Shown piece by piece: positions 33,893 to 46,200 of a stretch of DNA of 64,000 nt. The translations under genes and the position numbers were made by a program. Numbering within the stretch: the first letter of the stretch is position 1; the number at the start of each line of letters is the position of its first letter. The notes beneath the pieces are model-generated. The model ran no database searches, was not told where the DNA came from, and saw only the letters and a list, made by a program, of their open reading frames with translations. The stretch comes from Pieris napi (lineage: Eukaryota > Arthropoda > Insecta > Lepidoptera > Pieridae). The stretch spans positions 4,290,501 to 4,354,500 of the forward strand of contig NC_062249.1 of the NCBI RefSeq assembly GCF_905475465.1, written 5' to 3'.

Positions 33893-34267
33893 ATGGAAGG
33901 TAATTCGAAGCGTTATATTAGGAGTGAGTCCGCAAGTTGTGCCCATATGGTTGAAGAAAACACTGCGAATAACAGAAAGAGCGCTGACCCTCATGAGAAG
34001 CTGAAGGCTCTGTTGAACTCCCCGGAAGAGGATACGGATGACACCCTGCCACCATCTGATGCTCCCAAGTTCGGAACCGTTATTCACAATAGAATTTTCG
34101 TCGGTGGATTTTCATTGACCACGACAGATGAGGATTTGTGGAAATTCTTTTCGGGATTCGCCACGGTGACCGCTGCTCGGGTGATCTACGACAGGGCAGG
34201 GGTCTCCAAATGCTATGGCTTCGTTACGTTCGCCAGTCCGCGGGTCGCAAGGCTGATTGTCAAACAG
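33893..34267 (+). other. bol: boule exon 1 with RNP2 and RNP1
   Basis: 125 codons ending in LIVKQ before the donor GTTAGAG. The first 60 residues are charged, with PHEKLKALLNSPEEDTDD, and then the first three quarters of the RRM follow. The continuation of the frame past the donor into intron 1 (stop at 34318) is not thought to be coding, because the rest of the RRM is in exon 2. Confidence 0.85.
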
Positions 34268-37200
34268 GTTAGAGCGTTTTTATTATCTATATGCTACTTC
34301 TTTGTTTCCGAGATGTGATATCATTTAAATATTTTCCTATAACGAAATAATAATAAACATCTCTTATCATTTATGTTAAACTGATATAATATGAAACAAG
34401 TTTTAAGTGATGTTACAGGATTTTACATATTTTTTTTGTAGATTAATATTCAACGGTAACATAAAAACCAGATGCTGTAATTATATTTTTAATAAGAATA
34501 TTTATAGTGGAATATTTCTGCTCTCTTTGTATATTATACGTTTTATTTTATTAATACATGTAGTAAATTAGAAATTATAATATAATGTAACTTATACCAT
34601 ACATTTTTATATTTAATACAATAGATAAGTTAAGTAGACCCTATAAAATATATTATATTTTATATAATATTATCACCAACGGCGCAGAGGTTACACGCAG
34701 AAACGTTGGTTGATGAAAAAATGGTGATTCCATTTTCAATACTCACCTGGATTTTATAATCTGTACGAAGTTTTACGTGTTTAATTTTAGTCGGTGTACC
34801 AACAATTAAAATTACGACTGCAAGTGCCTTTTCAATTAATGAACGTTGGCAGTCATGTTTTGTTCAACCACTCAAATATGTACGTAGACTGTCCTACAGT
34901 AAACGGCAAATAGTTTTATTAAAGTATCCAATTAATAATATTTTTTTTTATGTAATAGGAGGCAAACAGGCAGGAGGCTCATCTGATGTTATGTGATACC
35001 GCCCGCCGCCCATGGACATTGCCAGCCTTTCAAAATTTAGTACGCTCATTTCTTGAAAGTCCCTAAGTCGGATTGTTTAGGAATTACTTCAGTGGGCAGC
35101 TGGTTCCACATAGTGGTGGTGCGCGGCAAAAACTGCCTTAAAAAACGCTCAGTTGTGGAACGACGGACGTCGAGATGATACGGATGGTATTTTGTATTGT
35201 ACCTTGACGTCCGATAATGATACTCAGCTGCAGGTATTACTCCGAACAACTCCTCTGAAAAACTCTCATTGGTAAATACGGTAAAAGATGCAGAAAGACC
35301 CCATATCTCTACGCAACGCCAAGAGATCAAACTGCACGGAAAGTGACTGGCTGGAATTAATAAAAATAAATTATAAATTATAACCTCTTTTCGGACATGA
35401 CAGTATTTTCTTTACTTTTCGTAGATTGTTCTTTTGTTCCACTTTAGCCTCCTCCAATCTTCTCTATTCTGGCATTTCTATGGCCACTCTACCCCATGTT
35501 GTTCCCGCGATCCCCATGTCGTCGTGCTACCTTTTTTGTGGTCTACCTCTCTATCTCTTTCCATCTCTTGGGTACCACTGTGTGATTATTTTACTCCATT
35601 TATCCTTTCCCCTGATCATGTGGCCTGCCCATTTCCACTTTTGTCTTCTTATTTTCAAAGTTATGTCCTGTATCTTAGTCTTTCTTCTGATGTTGCTACT
35701 CTTTACTTTGGCTTTTCTTTTGATCCCAGTCATGCTCCTTTCCATGGCATGGCTGGAATTAATAATGGCTTAATTTTATATTTTAATACCTAATATATAG
35801 CCATTATTATAGCGTACTACTCCGCAAAACCTATTTGTCGATAAATAATTATTCTACGCCTTCAGAAAACGTTAACACAGTTTTACTTAAAAAATAATTA
35901 AAAACATAACAATAACAATTATACTTTAACCTATATACTATACATCCCAAGCGTAATTTTGCTACCGTGATGCATATTATTTGATTTTCTCTAAAGTTTT
36001 ATCGATGATCGATAATTCAAAGCAGGCAAAAAGGGCTAAAAATATCGCTATCAAGTGGCAAGACTAAGCTTTGAAGTGGCTTTTGAAATGCAAAGACTTT
36101 CAAACACTTGTACTCGAAATATGCGATACCTCAGACAAAAGAGAGTGCCCTTTTTGAGTCGAAGAATCTAAGACCTATTGTGCGGAAGCTGGAGGTAAAG
36201 AATGCTGCTTTCACGTAAATTATACTTGGAAAGATTACTTGTAAATCAACCTTTAAACTTGACTTTATCGCGAAATTATAAGCCTTATCGGCAATTGAAT
36301 TATTATAGAATTATATTATATTATATTATATTATATTATATTATATTATATTATATTATATTATATTATATTATATTATATTATATTATATTATATTATA
36401 TTATATTATATTATATTATATTATATTATATTATATTATATTATATTATATTATATTATATTATATTATATTATATTATATTATATTATATTATATTATA
36501 TTATATTATATTATATTATATTATATTATATTATATTATATTATATTATATTATATTATATTATATTATATTATATTATATTATATTATATTATATTATA
36601 TTATATTATATTAATACAAAATTAAACAAAGAAACAAGTCGCACGTATGGTTGTGACAGGACAAAAACATCTCAAGTCTAATCAAAAACAAGAGACGCGT
36701 TTTCTCGTTTTCTTTAACTATGCAGTATCTCAAAGTAAAGCTTATCTTAAAGGTTTAGTTAATACCAGTCCTTTACTAGAAAGTAGGAGCATAATAAAAG
36801 CCTTTACGGCCGGCCCTGTCACGCCCCATTCGTGATTGAAATATTATGTCAAACTTTGAAAATTTTCGATGAAAGCACTCATAATCCCGCCTCACTCTCC
36901 CTAGTGACCAGCTGGCGCAAGATTAATAACACTAATTGGAAGTAATCTGGTCCATAGTAGTAGATACAAGTTTTAAATGTAATGTATAAAAATGTACACG
37001 TTGTTAATGGTGACTAATAAAAAATAACTAAGAAGTCCTTTCCATCTGAGTCTCGATAAAAGAATAATTCAGGCATATTTATATAACCATAACACACAAT
37101 AATAGAGAACAGGATATTGAGAAATCTTGAAGAGAATGTATAGAATGCCCAGTTCGTACAAGAACCAAGTTTAACTTTTGGTTCTTGTATGAACTAGGCA

Positions 37201-40200
37201 TTGAGAATACAAGTAATATAGACAGCATGGATATTGTTGGAAGAGATCTATACCCATAAGCACACGAAAATACACAATCTGAATTTAATAGTACATAGAC
37301 CTTTTAAAAAAAACAAATCCCTTATGTAACGTTGTAATATTTGAAAAAGCGCTAAAACGTTCATAAAGCGTTCCGCGGCGCTGCGCTGGGACAAAACGTG
37401 ACGATTTGAGCACAACATTCCCACCTCACTGATTGCATATTGTGCGCAGTCATTACCCTAATGGAAGCACATATTTATTACGATCGGTTTATTGCCTGGA
37501 TTAACTTATACATGTTTGTTAAATTTGGAAATAAAACTGAGAGCTTCTGTTAGAGTTTTTTACTAGATCTTGATAACTAAAAGCTATACAATGTGCGAGG
37601 TCCACTAAATTTCCTGGAACATATTTCTACATCTGTTTTGATGTTAATATTTTCTTGAGGCCAAAGACACGCCACGCCTACTTACCATGTCATTCTTATC
37701 TATGATTGGCTACCGAATCATAGATATATCAAACAAGAAGTGGAGCTAAATTATATAATTTGTTTTTAAAGTAAATAAATAATATTTAAAATGAAAGAAC
37801 AAGATAAGAAGTTTTGTATCGCGCAGCCCGGACATACAACGACCAATATTTAAGCCTTGACTTGTTTAGCCTATCGCGGAATATGGTTAAAATGAGTATT
37901 AAGAATATCCATAGCGCAAAACCACCTGCATCATGAGCATACCCCACATACACACATTCACGTACATACCCTCAATTTTAGACCTCACACATAAAATGAA
38001 TAAAAATAAATAAATAAATATTTTTACTGTTTTTTCCCTTTTGTAAATGTTTGAACCTTTTTGTTTATATTATGAATTCCATCTTTGGCTATATTTTTGG
38101 TGTACCTACCTATTTGTTTGTTTTTATAATTTATATAGTTTGTGTAAGCTGTAGGATACTGAAATAAATAAATAATTACAAAGTAAAAATTTGAAGCACT
38201 ATCATCCTATTGGAAACAGGCAGGCCACACCGCTCGCATGAGCAATACAGGGACAAACGGGAACAAGGTGGAAAGGCCGACCAGGGAAAAGAAAGAGATC
38301 GCCCTCTTTACGCGGTGCTCTGACAAGCTTAAAGAAGTTGGTGATGATTGGCAGAAAAATGCGCATTATAGAAAGTATACTATGCCTATACTTTTGAAGA
38401 GATCCTTGAAAAAAATTTAGTTAATTTTGTATTATATGTAGGTACGTGTGTATCTTTTGTAAAAAGTGTTATTTCAAGAAATAAATGAGGCTTTAAAACC
38501 CGTAGGAGGTTCACAATTGGATACGTATGTTTCTTTTATTATGTTGTCAAAAATTTAATATTTTGTTATTATTCTTTATGATTTTTGACTCATAAAGAAT
38601 TATAGAATGATTTAAATATATACGTAATGGTTTTGAATTTGGAACTAAAACTACATACATACACAAATAATATCATTAGACCATTCAAGTCCCTTATCAC
38701 GTGAGGTACCTAACTTTAGACATATTATGTGCCGGTCAGTGATATTAGTTATATTTTAAAGAATAATGTATCATTGAATCGGAATAATTGTATGGGTGAG
38801 TAGAGTATTCGTTAATTGGCGTTCGTCTTGTCCACGATGAAAAGGTGTGCGTTTCGTTGTACTATATTTAAACAAATCACGATAAGGGCCACAATAAAGT
38901 ACATTAACCCATATCAACCCTCAGCCCCGGCTAATACAACCCCTAAATGTCATGCCGTGACATTCCATAACATGCAACATTTTATTTGTACCAACACGCC
39001 ATGTTTTGGATATTTGTGCAATGCTTATGCTCGAAAATCCAAAATTTATGTGAATGCGTCAAGGCCTTATATTTGTTTTATCATTTCGGTAGCTATCTGA
39101 TATGCGTTGTCAACTGAATATTCACGAACTCTACAATTGTCACATTCCATACCCATTAGACCTCCTATTGACTGCCTAAACTAAGATCGTGGTCGTTTTT
39201 ATAAAATTACAGAAACAAAATTGTGATTGAAGATAAAAAATTTATGCGTCAATGGCTTGATAATTTTATATATTGTAAATTGTCAAATTAATAAAACGTT
39301 AGATAACCGATCGTTAAGGGTTAAGGGTCAAAAGAATCCGTCCGTTAGTCCATCCGTTAGTCTGTTAGTCCGCCTTGATGGAACTACCCGAGCTGATTTA
39401 GTAGGTATTGCCGCCTCTTTGACTAGCAGAGATTCTGGTCTTGCAAGCGCAAGCTTGCAAGCGCAACCTTTCCACCTCGGATATCAAAATAAAACAAGTT
39501 TACCAATGATCTTTAAAGTGAATTTTTATTCGAAGACGAATATATAAAACAATAAATAATTGTCTAGTCTACACATATGTTTATAACAAATTTATAGAAG
39601 AGTCACCTATCATATATAAATAGACACGAAAGAGGCAAATCTAATAAAAGTCACGGCATCGTCAGCGGAATTTAATGCATCCTCGATTATTCCAAACTCT
39701 GAAGCAACTCTCAACCTTGAAATTTAAATTAATAACCCTTTTTAAAGCATATTTTCTAAATTGAAATTTTATACACAGGAAGAACTTGTGTAATGAGTTC
39801 TCTAGTAAGGTTTATAGTTAAAGTTCGCGGGAAAAGACTTTGTCACCCAGTAAGCGATTTGATGCGCTAGAGGGGATTTTTTGGGTGTAATTTTTCACTA
39901 CTAGCGGTCCGAAAAAGCCACACTTTCTGCCACAGCTCCAGCTCCAGCCAAGATATCGATTAAGAAGAAGAAGGCTATTCGTGCAATCTATAATTTAAAA
40001 TGTAGGGAATCTCTTAGAGGTAAATTCAAGGAAATTAATATACTTACCTTTCCCTCGCAATATATTTATGAAAATATTATGTATGTATACAAAAATAGTG
40101 ATAAGTTTACTAGAATAGAACATACGCACAATGTTAATACACGGAACAAACGCAGGCTGCAATTTCCCCGTACTAGACTATCTAAAGTTAGTAATTCTTT

Positions 40201-43200
40201 TTTGGGGAAAGGGATACTCTTCTTTAATAAAATCCCAGAGGCTCTTTTATCTCTGCCTTTCAACTATATATATTACTATAAAGTCAACGATTATCTAGTT
40301 GATAAAAGGGCCTGGGACTAGTGCTAGACAGGCTACCTCTAATTAATTTGCGATATTTGTTTTAAAATAAGTGTTGTTTGATGATTTTCTATTTTAAAAG
40401 AGTACCGAGAGTTTTTTACGCCGGCTTTTTCTCTCGGTCTTCTTTGCCGATGAGTAGGGATGCCTACAAATTCAAATTTAATGACGTGGAATAAGTGATA
40501 CATGTATCTTATGTTCCATAATAAACATATTTTATTTTATTTATATAAGGATTACTACGATGTTGACGCTATTCTATTGGTACATTAAATTAACTCTAAT
40601 GGTAGAATGGTGAATTTATTTTGCATTAAATAATTTATGGCACTGTTAATTATGGAAAAAGACTTATTGTTGATATGTGGAACTCGGAAGGGGTCTTGCT
40701 TTCCTTCGGGGTAGATGACAGGGTAAAATACAGAAACGGAACTAATACAATGAAGAAAGGCCGTCGAGGTTGCAGCTGTAGATTTGCTTAAAGTATGTTC
40801 TATAAAGGCGCTTGGAGGAATCTAAATAAGAAATAGAGAAGCTCAAAGAGCAACTTTATAACCGGTCAACAGAGGATGTTCAGGCGCTCACGGAGACATT
40901 ATAATCTTTGAACAGGAGTTAAATATGTGATAACAAACACACGAGCTAAAAAAATAGCAACTTGTTAAGTGGACTCAACTAAATGCTGACGCGAGCCCGT
41001 TTTCCCATGTGAGGGTTTTAGTGCGGTGTTTTCACACTTTGTGTGAAACTGCATTCCCCACCATAAAAAAATGTACATACTTATTTCTCTCATTTATTCA
41101 TCTCATTCCTATAATGCACTACTTAATGTACGTTATGTACAGTACACTGTGGTAAGTATCTTTGAATAGCGCCTCGCCGTTACGGAAGTGAGTAATAAGA
41201 CTGATGAAAAATCTGTATTCAAGGTTTTTAAACCGATATCTATATCTAAAAGACTAGCTCTTCTCCGCAGTTTCACTCGCATTTACTTAAGACTCTCCAC
41301 ATCATACATTCGCGCATGGTAGATTTGTTATATTGTTGTAAGTTGATATCAAATGATGTCGAGGGCAACTTAACTCAAATTAAATACTTGTGATATATAA
41401 CGTCTTTGTTTGGAAAAGGATTTATAGCATGTTTATAGTTGCCCAGCAACAGCTTCGGAAATAATGTATTAATTAATAGTTTAAAAATAATCTACTATGG
41501 AGGTTGTCCGTGGTGGAGGAAAGGCCTTGGCGGTGTCCTTAGATATTTCCAATGCTTTCAATAGCTTGCCATGTACATTGTACATTCATAATGGAGGTTT
41601 TCCATTTCCACGGGGTTCTCTATGTTCAGCATCTTGTCAGATTTTTTTTTAGAAGAGCGTCGGATTCTGTCTGTAAATGTCTAAGGAGTGCTGATTAGGT
41701 GGCCAATGAGGGGTTCCTCAGGGCAGGTTACGTGGACCTGACGAACGATGTCAGGACGAGAGAGGAAGCGCTCTAGGTCAAATCCTAGGGTTAGAAGATG
41801 AAGAATAAATAGGAAAAGATATGCCCATCTCCTATCTCCTATATGTTTATACTGCACATGAGGTTGTAAGCGTAACAGTTCTACCATTGAGGGTCCGGTA
41901 GAATGCAAAAGTGACCCCAGAGCCTTTCTAACTTGGCCTTGTAGGAACTACCCGAGATGCTTTTAGTGGGTATTGCTCACCCAGTCTCTAAATAGCAGAG
42001 ACTCTGGTTTAGGCCGAGCCCCACATTCCCCTGCTACTTTCGGGGGTAGGGGCTATTTATTACACTGATCGGGTTTTTATTCTATTGCTGTTTCAATTAA
42101 CCTTACATCTGTATCAAAGCTATCGTGTCGCAAGTGATATCTTTGTTTGACATAGATAACATACGATTGCAATCTGTCATTTTTATCAGCGACAGCCGAA
42201 CTTATTTTGGATAAACAAGTAAGTGAAGATAGTGAAGTGACATTCTGTTTTTACTTAAAACCTGACATTTAAAATTTCAGTCTTTAATAATGTTTTGTTA
42301 CGTTTTATACCGTAACGATTAATCATTTAAAAACTTTTTTCCTTTGTACCCGCAACAATACATTACAATATTTTCACGCATTTCGCTACGGATAAATCCA
42401 ACTGAAGTTTATAGAAAACGTTCCCGTTTATGCATTTCCAACACTTTTATATAAGTTGATGATGTTTTCAGTGCATCATTCGTTTATTACAACATTATTC
42501 TTTAGGTTTCAATAATAATTTTAAAACAATCGGTTGTCTGTAAAGTCGGTTTACTGACGATAGTCGAACGTGACAACGTCATAAGAAAATACTGATGAAA
42601 TGGTTGCATTTTTCAAAAGAAAATTTAAATTTTATTTGTTTGATCGATATTTTGTATGAATATAGAGGAGGTAAAGTGGAAATCACAATTGAATTGAGCC
42701 GAACGCGGAGGCCGATTGTGCCTCTTTGTCGCTCGATCCGCGCTTTCGCTTGCACTTCAAGTCTTAAATGGAACGCCTCAGAGTGAGGTGACGCCGCATG
42801 CGTCATGTTTTTTCGTGCGTGCAGCCGGCTCTATCGAATTATAAGACGTTGCCACGTCAAAAATCAGCGGTGGTTTAATTTCAACCCCTAGGAACTTGGC
42901 TTCAATCGCTGATAGACGCTATCGATTTTTTGTTTCCTTCAACGAACGAGCGCGTGTTAATTGTGTATATAAAAGGTCCATTGTTGCACAGGAATATTCA
43001 AACGCACAACATCAGAGTGAGAGGCACAGACTCAATTCCCTAGGCCAATTAAAATCACCTTATTGCGTTTATTGTCTATAAATTTCAATATATTCAATGA
43101 TATAAAATAGTATTATTCATAAAATAAATTGTTTTCTTAGAAAAACCTACGAGCTACTGGGCTTACTCGACTGTAAAGGCAATTCTAGGTACAATATTAA

Positions 43201-46200
43201 AAATGCAGCTCGTTTTAAAACGAAACAACTAAAAATATTTGAAGAATTGCTTTGAGAAACATTGTAATATACCTAAGGCCAGCTTGCCTGTTTTGCGTGT
43301 TTCGGAGCACTATCGTCATCGTCCGTAAAGTCTTTATTACTTACTATAACGTGTGCAGTTTATATAATATTAGGTGCTTACATATGAAATTGGCGTTTTG
43401 TATGGGAGGAACTCGTAGTCGTAACTGTTTTTCATGTTTTCCATTTTATATATAGAGAACGCAAAAAGCGGTAAAATGAAATTAATAATGGATTTGAAAG
43501 GCACGAGTAATTAGCTGTAAAAAAAATTATTAGGAATTCCTAACCAAAGAGGATTTATTTGAGGTCTGTACGACAAAACGTCAATTTCATATGTAAGGAC
43601 CTAATATTAGCTTCCGCCCGTAGATTTTATGCGACCTCTAACAATAATCGTTATATTTCACTCAATTTACATAAAACCGTTATGAATTGTAGACCTTCTT
43701 CGGGAATATTCCACTACCGATTAGCAAATCCGTTATTTTTTGAGCTTATCGCGTTCACACAGATAGAACGGAGGACAACATTTTGTAGTTAACGGCTTAT
43801 TTGTATCATGCTTTTACATAATATGGCTTCTTCCATTGGCTTGGAAACCTACAATTACGTTTGATATATTATAGACATTAAGATAGTTACCATAGGTTGG
43901 TATCATAATTATATTTTTGAGATGTATAATTTATTCCTCGACTATCAAAAATTTGTAGTGCATCTTGCTACTTTTGAAACCGAAGAATTATAATTAACTT
44001 TTCAAAAATAGAACTTCAATGTTCAGAGTCTAGACTAATCACAACTAGAGGATACAATCAGTATATTCTATTGCACGGTTGAACGAGACATCAGATAAAG
44101 AATTTGATTCTCATTCCAAATGGGAGATGAATCTTTCCGCATATCCACAGACCAATCAAATGAATTGCACCATTGTTTCTTATCACACATTGTTAAAGAT
44201 AAACGTGGAACAAGAAAGTTAAATGTGCCTTATAAAATAAATTACAGTCTTCAAATTTAAGAGCTTCCAGCCCTACATTCTCACAAGGAATGTGCACTTA
44301 AAAATTTCTTTTTCACAACATTGAAGGAGGTTTAGGTTCGCTTCAAGCTCTCTCAAACGTTTAAATTAAGGTTATTTCGCTTATGTTAAAATATTACGTG
44401 TGTTTTTAATTTGAAATTGTTACATACTTTGTAAGAAAATAAGATAGTCTTGAATTAAATTAAACTCAACTTAAATTAAATTAAAAACTCTATATGAATG
44501 TTGTGTTAGGCGTATTGTCAATGTATTTACTAGTAGTTTAGGCATGTATGCTATTAAAATAAAAAATTAATTGCAAATTGTATTTGCATGCAATCAAAAA
44601 CTATTTTTAATTATGCCAAAGAAGTATAACTTACATAAGTACACGCACCCTTTTTTTTATTATTGAAAGTAATAGTCAATCAAACGTATTTACTAAAAAA
44701 AAGTGTACTTTCCTGTTTTCATTGAAACAAAGTCGGATAGATAGGCTATAACTAGTAAAAGTCTATTATATTTATAACTAGTAAATACATTATAGTATCA
44801 TCAGATACTATATAAAACAAAACATTCATACAATTTTGTGAAATATGTGTTGAATCTCAAAACATCAAATAGTTTAACCCCGGTATATTTGGTATGTCAC
44901 AAAACCACAAACCACAATTTTGCTACGCTGATCCACTTAGAATCCACTTTGCTTTAATAACATCGATTATGATATTAACTCCCATATTCGTCTCATAAGA
45001 CCTTGCAAGTAAATAATTATGATAAAATATTCACTAACAATCAATACTTTTTAAATAAGACCGTTATATCACGGGTATTGTGGTACCCCGAATCGTTCAT
45101 TAAGAGATTACTTAATGACATCTGCTAAAGATGCGTAGCACTGTTCTTAGAATATTGAGTAACAATTATTACAGCATTAGAAATAAGATAAATGATTTAA
45201 TGAAGTACAGAGGCGTCTAAGTGAAAAATTATATTATTAGGTAAACGTATTAAGCGTATATTGTGGAACTTATAGTACGTATGATTTGACCTACACGTTT
45301 TAATCTACACTTTAGCGTCGTTTTAAGAGAAAAATTAATCTCTTTTTAAATGGCATATAAAATGCTGACTTTTAATGTTGCATCTTGACATTTCATTGAT
45401 AAAGTGATACGAGAGTCAAGACTCATTCAGTAAGCTCCGAGCTCCGCAATCCTACCGTTTCTTTCAATAGGTTCCTATTTTGAATACAATCATTACATTT
45501 CTAAGATATACTTAGTAAAGTTATTACCAAAATTAAATAGAATTTCGTGCCAGTTATTTTCGGTGCCTTTACGTGTATTCAGGTCAAGTACTGTTCGGTT
45601 CATCAGGGTGCTTTAAATAATAGAAGATTTTATGTTTACTCTATAATTATATATAAGTAGAGTAAATTAGAGCAGTGTTGGCCTAGTGGCATCAGTGTCC
45701 TTGGGTAGAATGCCTAGCGAACCCCGAGGGCCCATATTAAGGGCGTGTGAAGGGCTGAGGTGTTTTTAGTGGGTGGGGTCTCGTTACCCCTCTGAATAGC
45801 AGAGGGTTTTGAGTGTAGACCCAGCCCCACAGTCCCCGCGTCAAGCTCGACATCCTTGATGCGGGCCTGCGTAAGCGCATTTTCACCTCGTATAAAAAAA
45901 AGTGGCTTCAGTGTGCGACTCTCTTCCCTGAGGTAATAGGTTAGATCATCGACTGTGCACCAATGGACTTTCTATGTGCGCATTTAACATTTGCTCGAAC
46001 GGTGAAGGAAAACATCGTGGGGAAATCGGCTTGCCTTAGACACAAAAAGTCGACGTGCGTCAGGCACAGGAGGCTGCTCACCTACTTGCCTATTAGATTA
46101 ACAAATGATCATGAAACAGATACAGAAAGCTGAGATGCAGACCTAAAAAAGGCTGTATCGCCACTGATTATAATTTACGATAGTTATAATTAACGATACA

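Noticed and set aside
34268..34318. Continuation of the boule frame past the donor to a stop at 34318
   Set aside because: The RRM would lack its last strand; exon 2 at 54906 supplies it in phase.
35426..35793. Two plus-strand frames of 115-119 residues, hydrophobic
   Set aside because: Antisense of the RTE LINE fragment on the minus strand.
36202..36681. 159-residue open frame
   Set aside because: Translation of the TTATA microsatellite (IILYY repeats).
38816..39100. 94-residue frame in boule intron 1
   Set aside because: No recognisable domain, start context or splice support.
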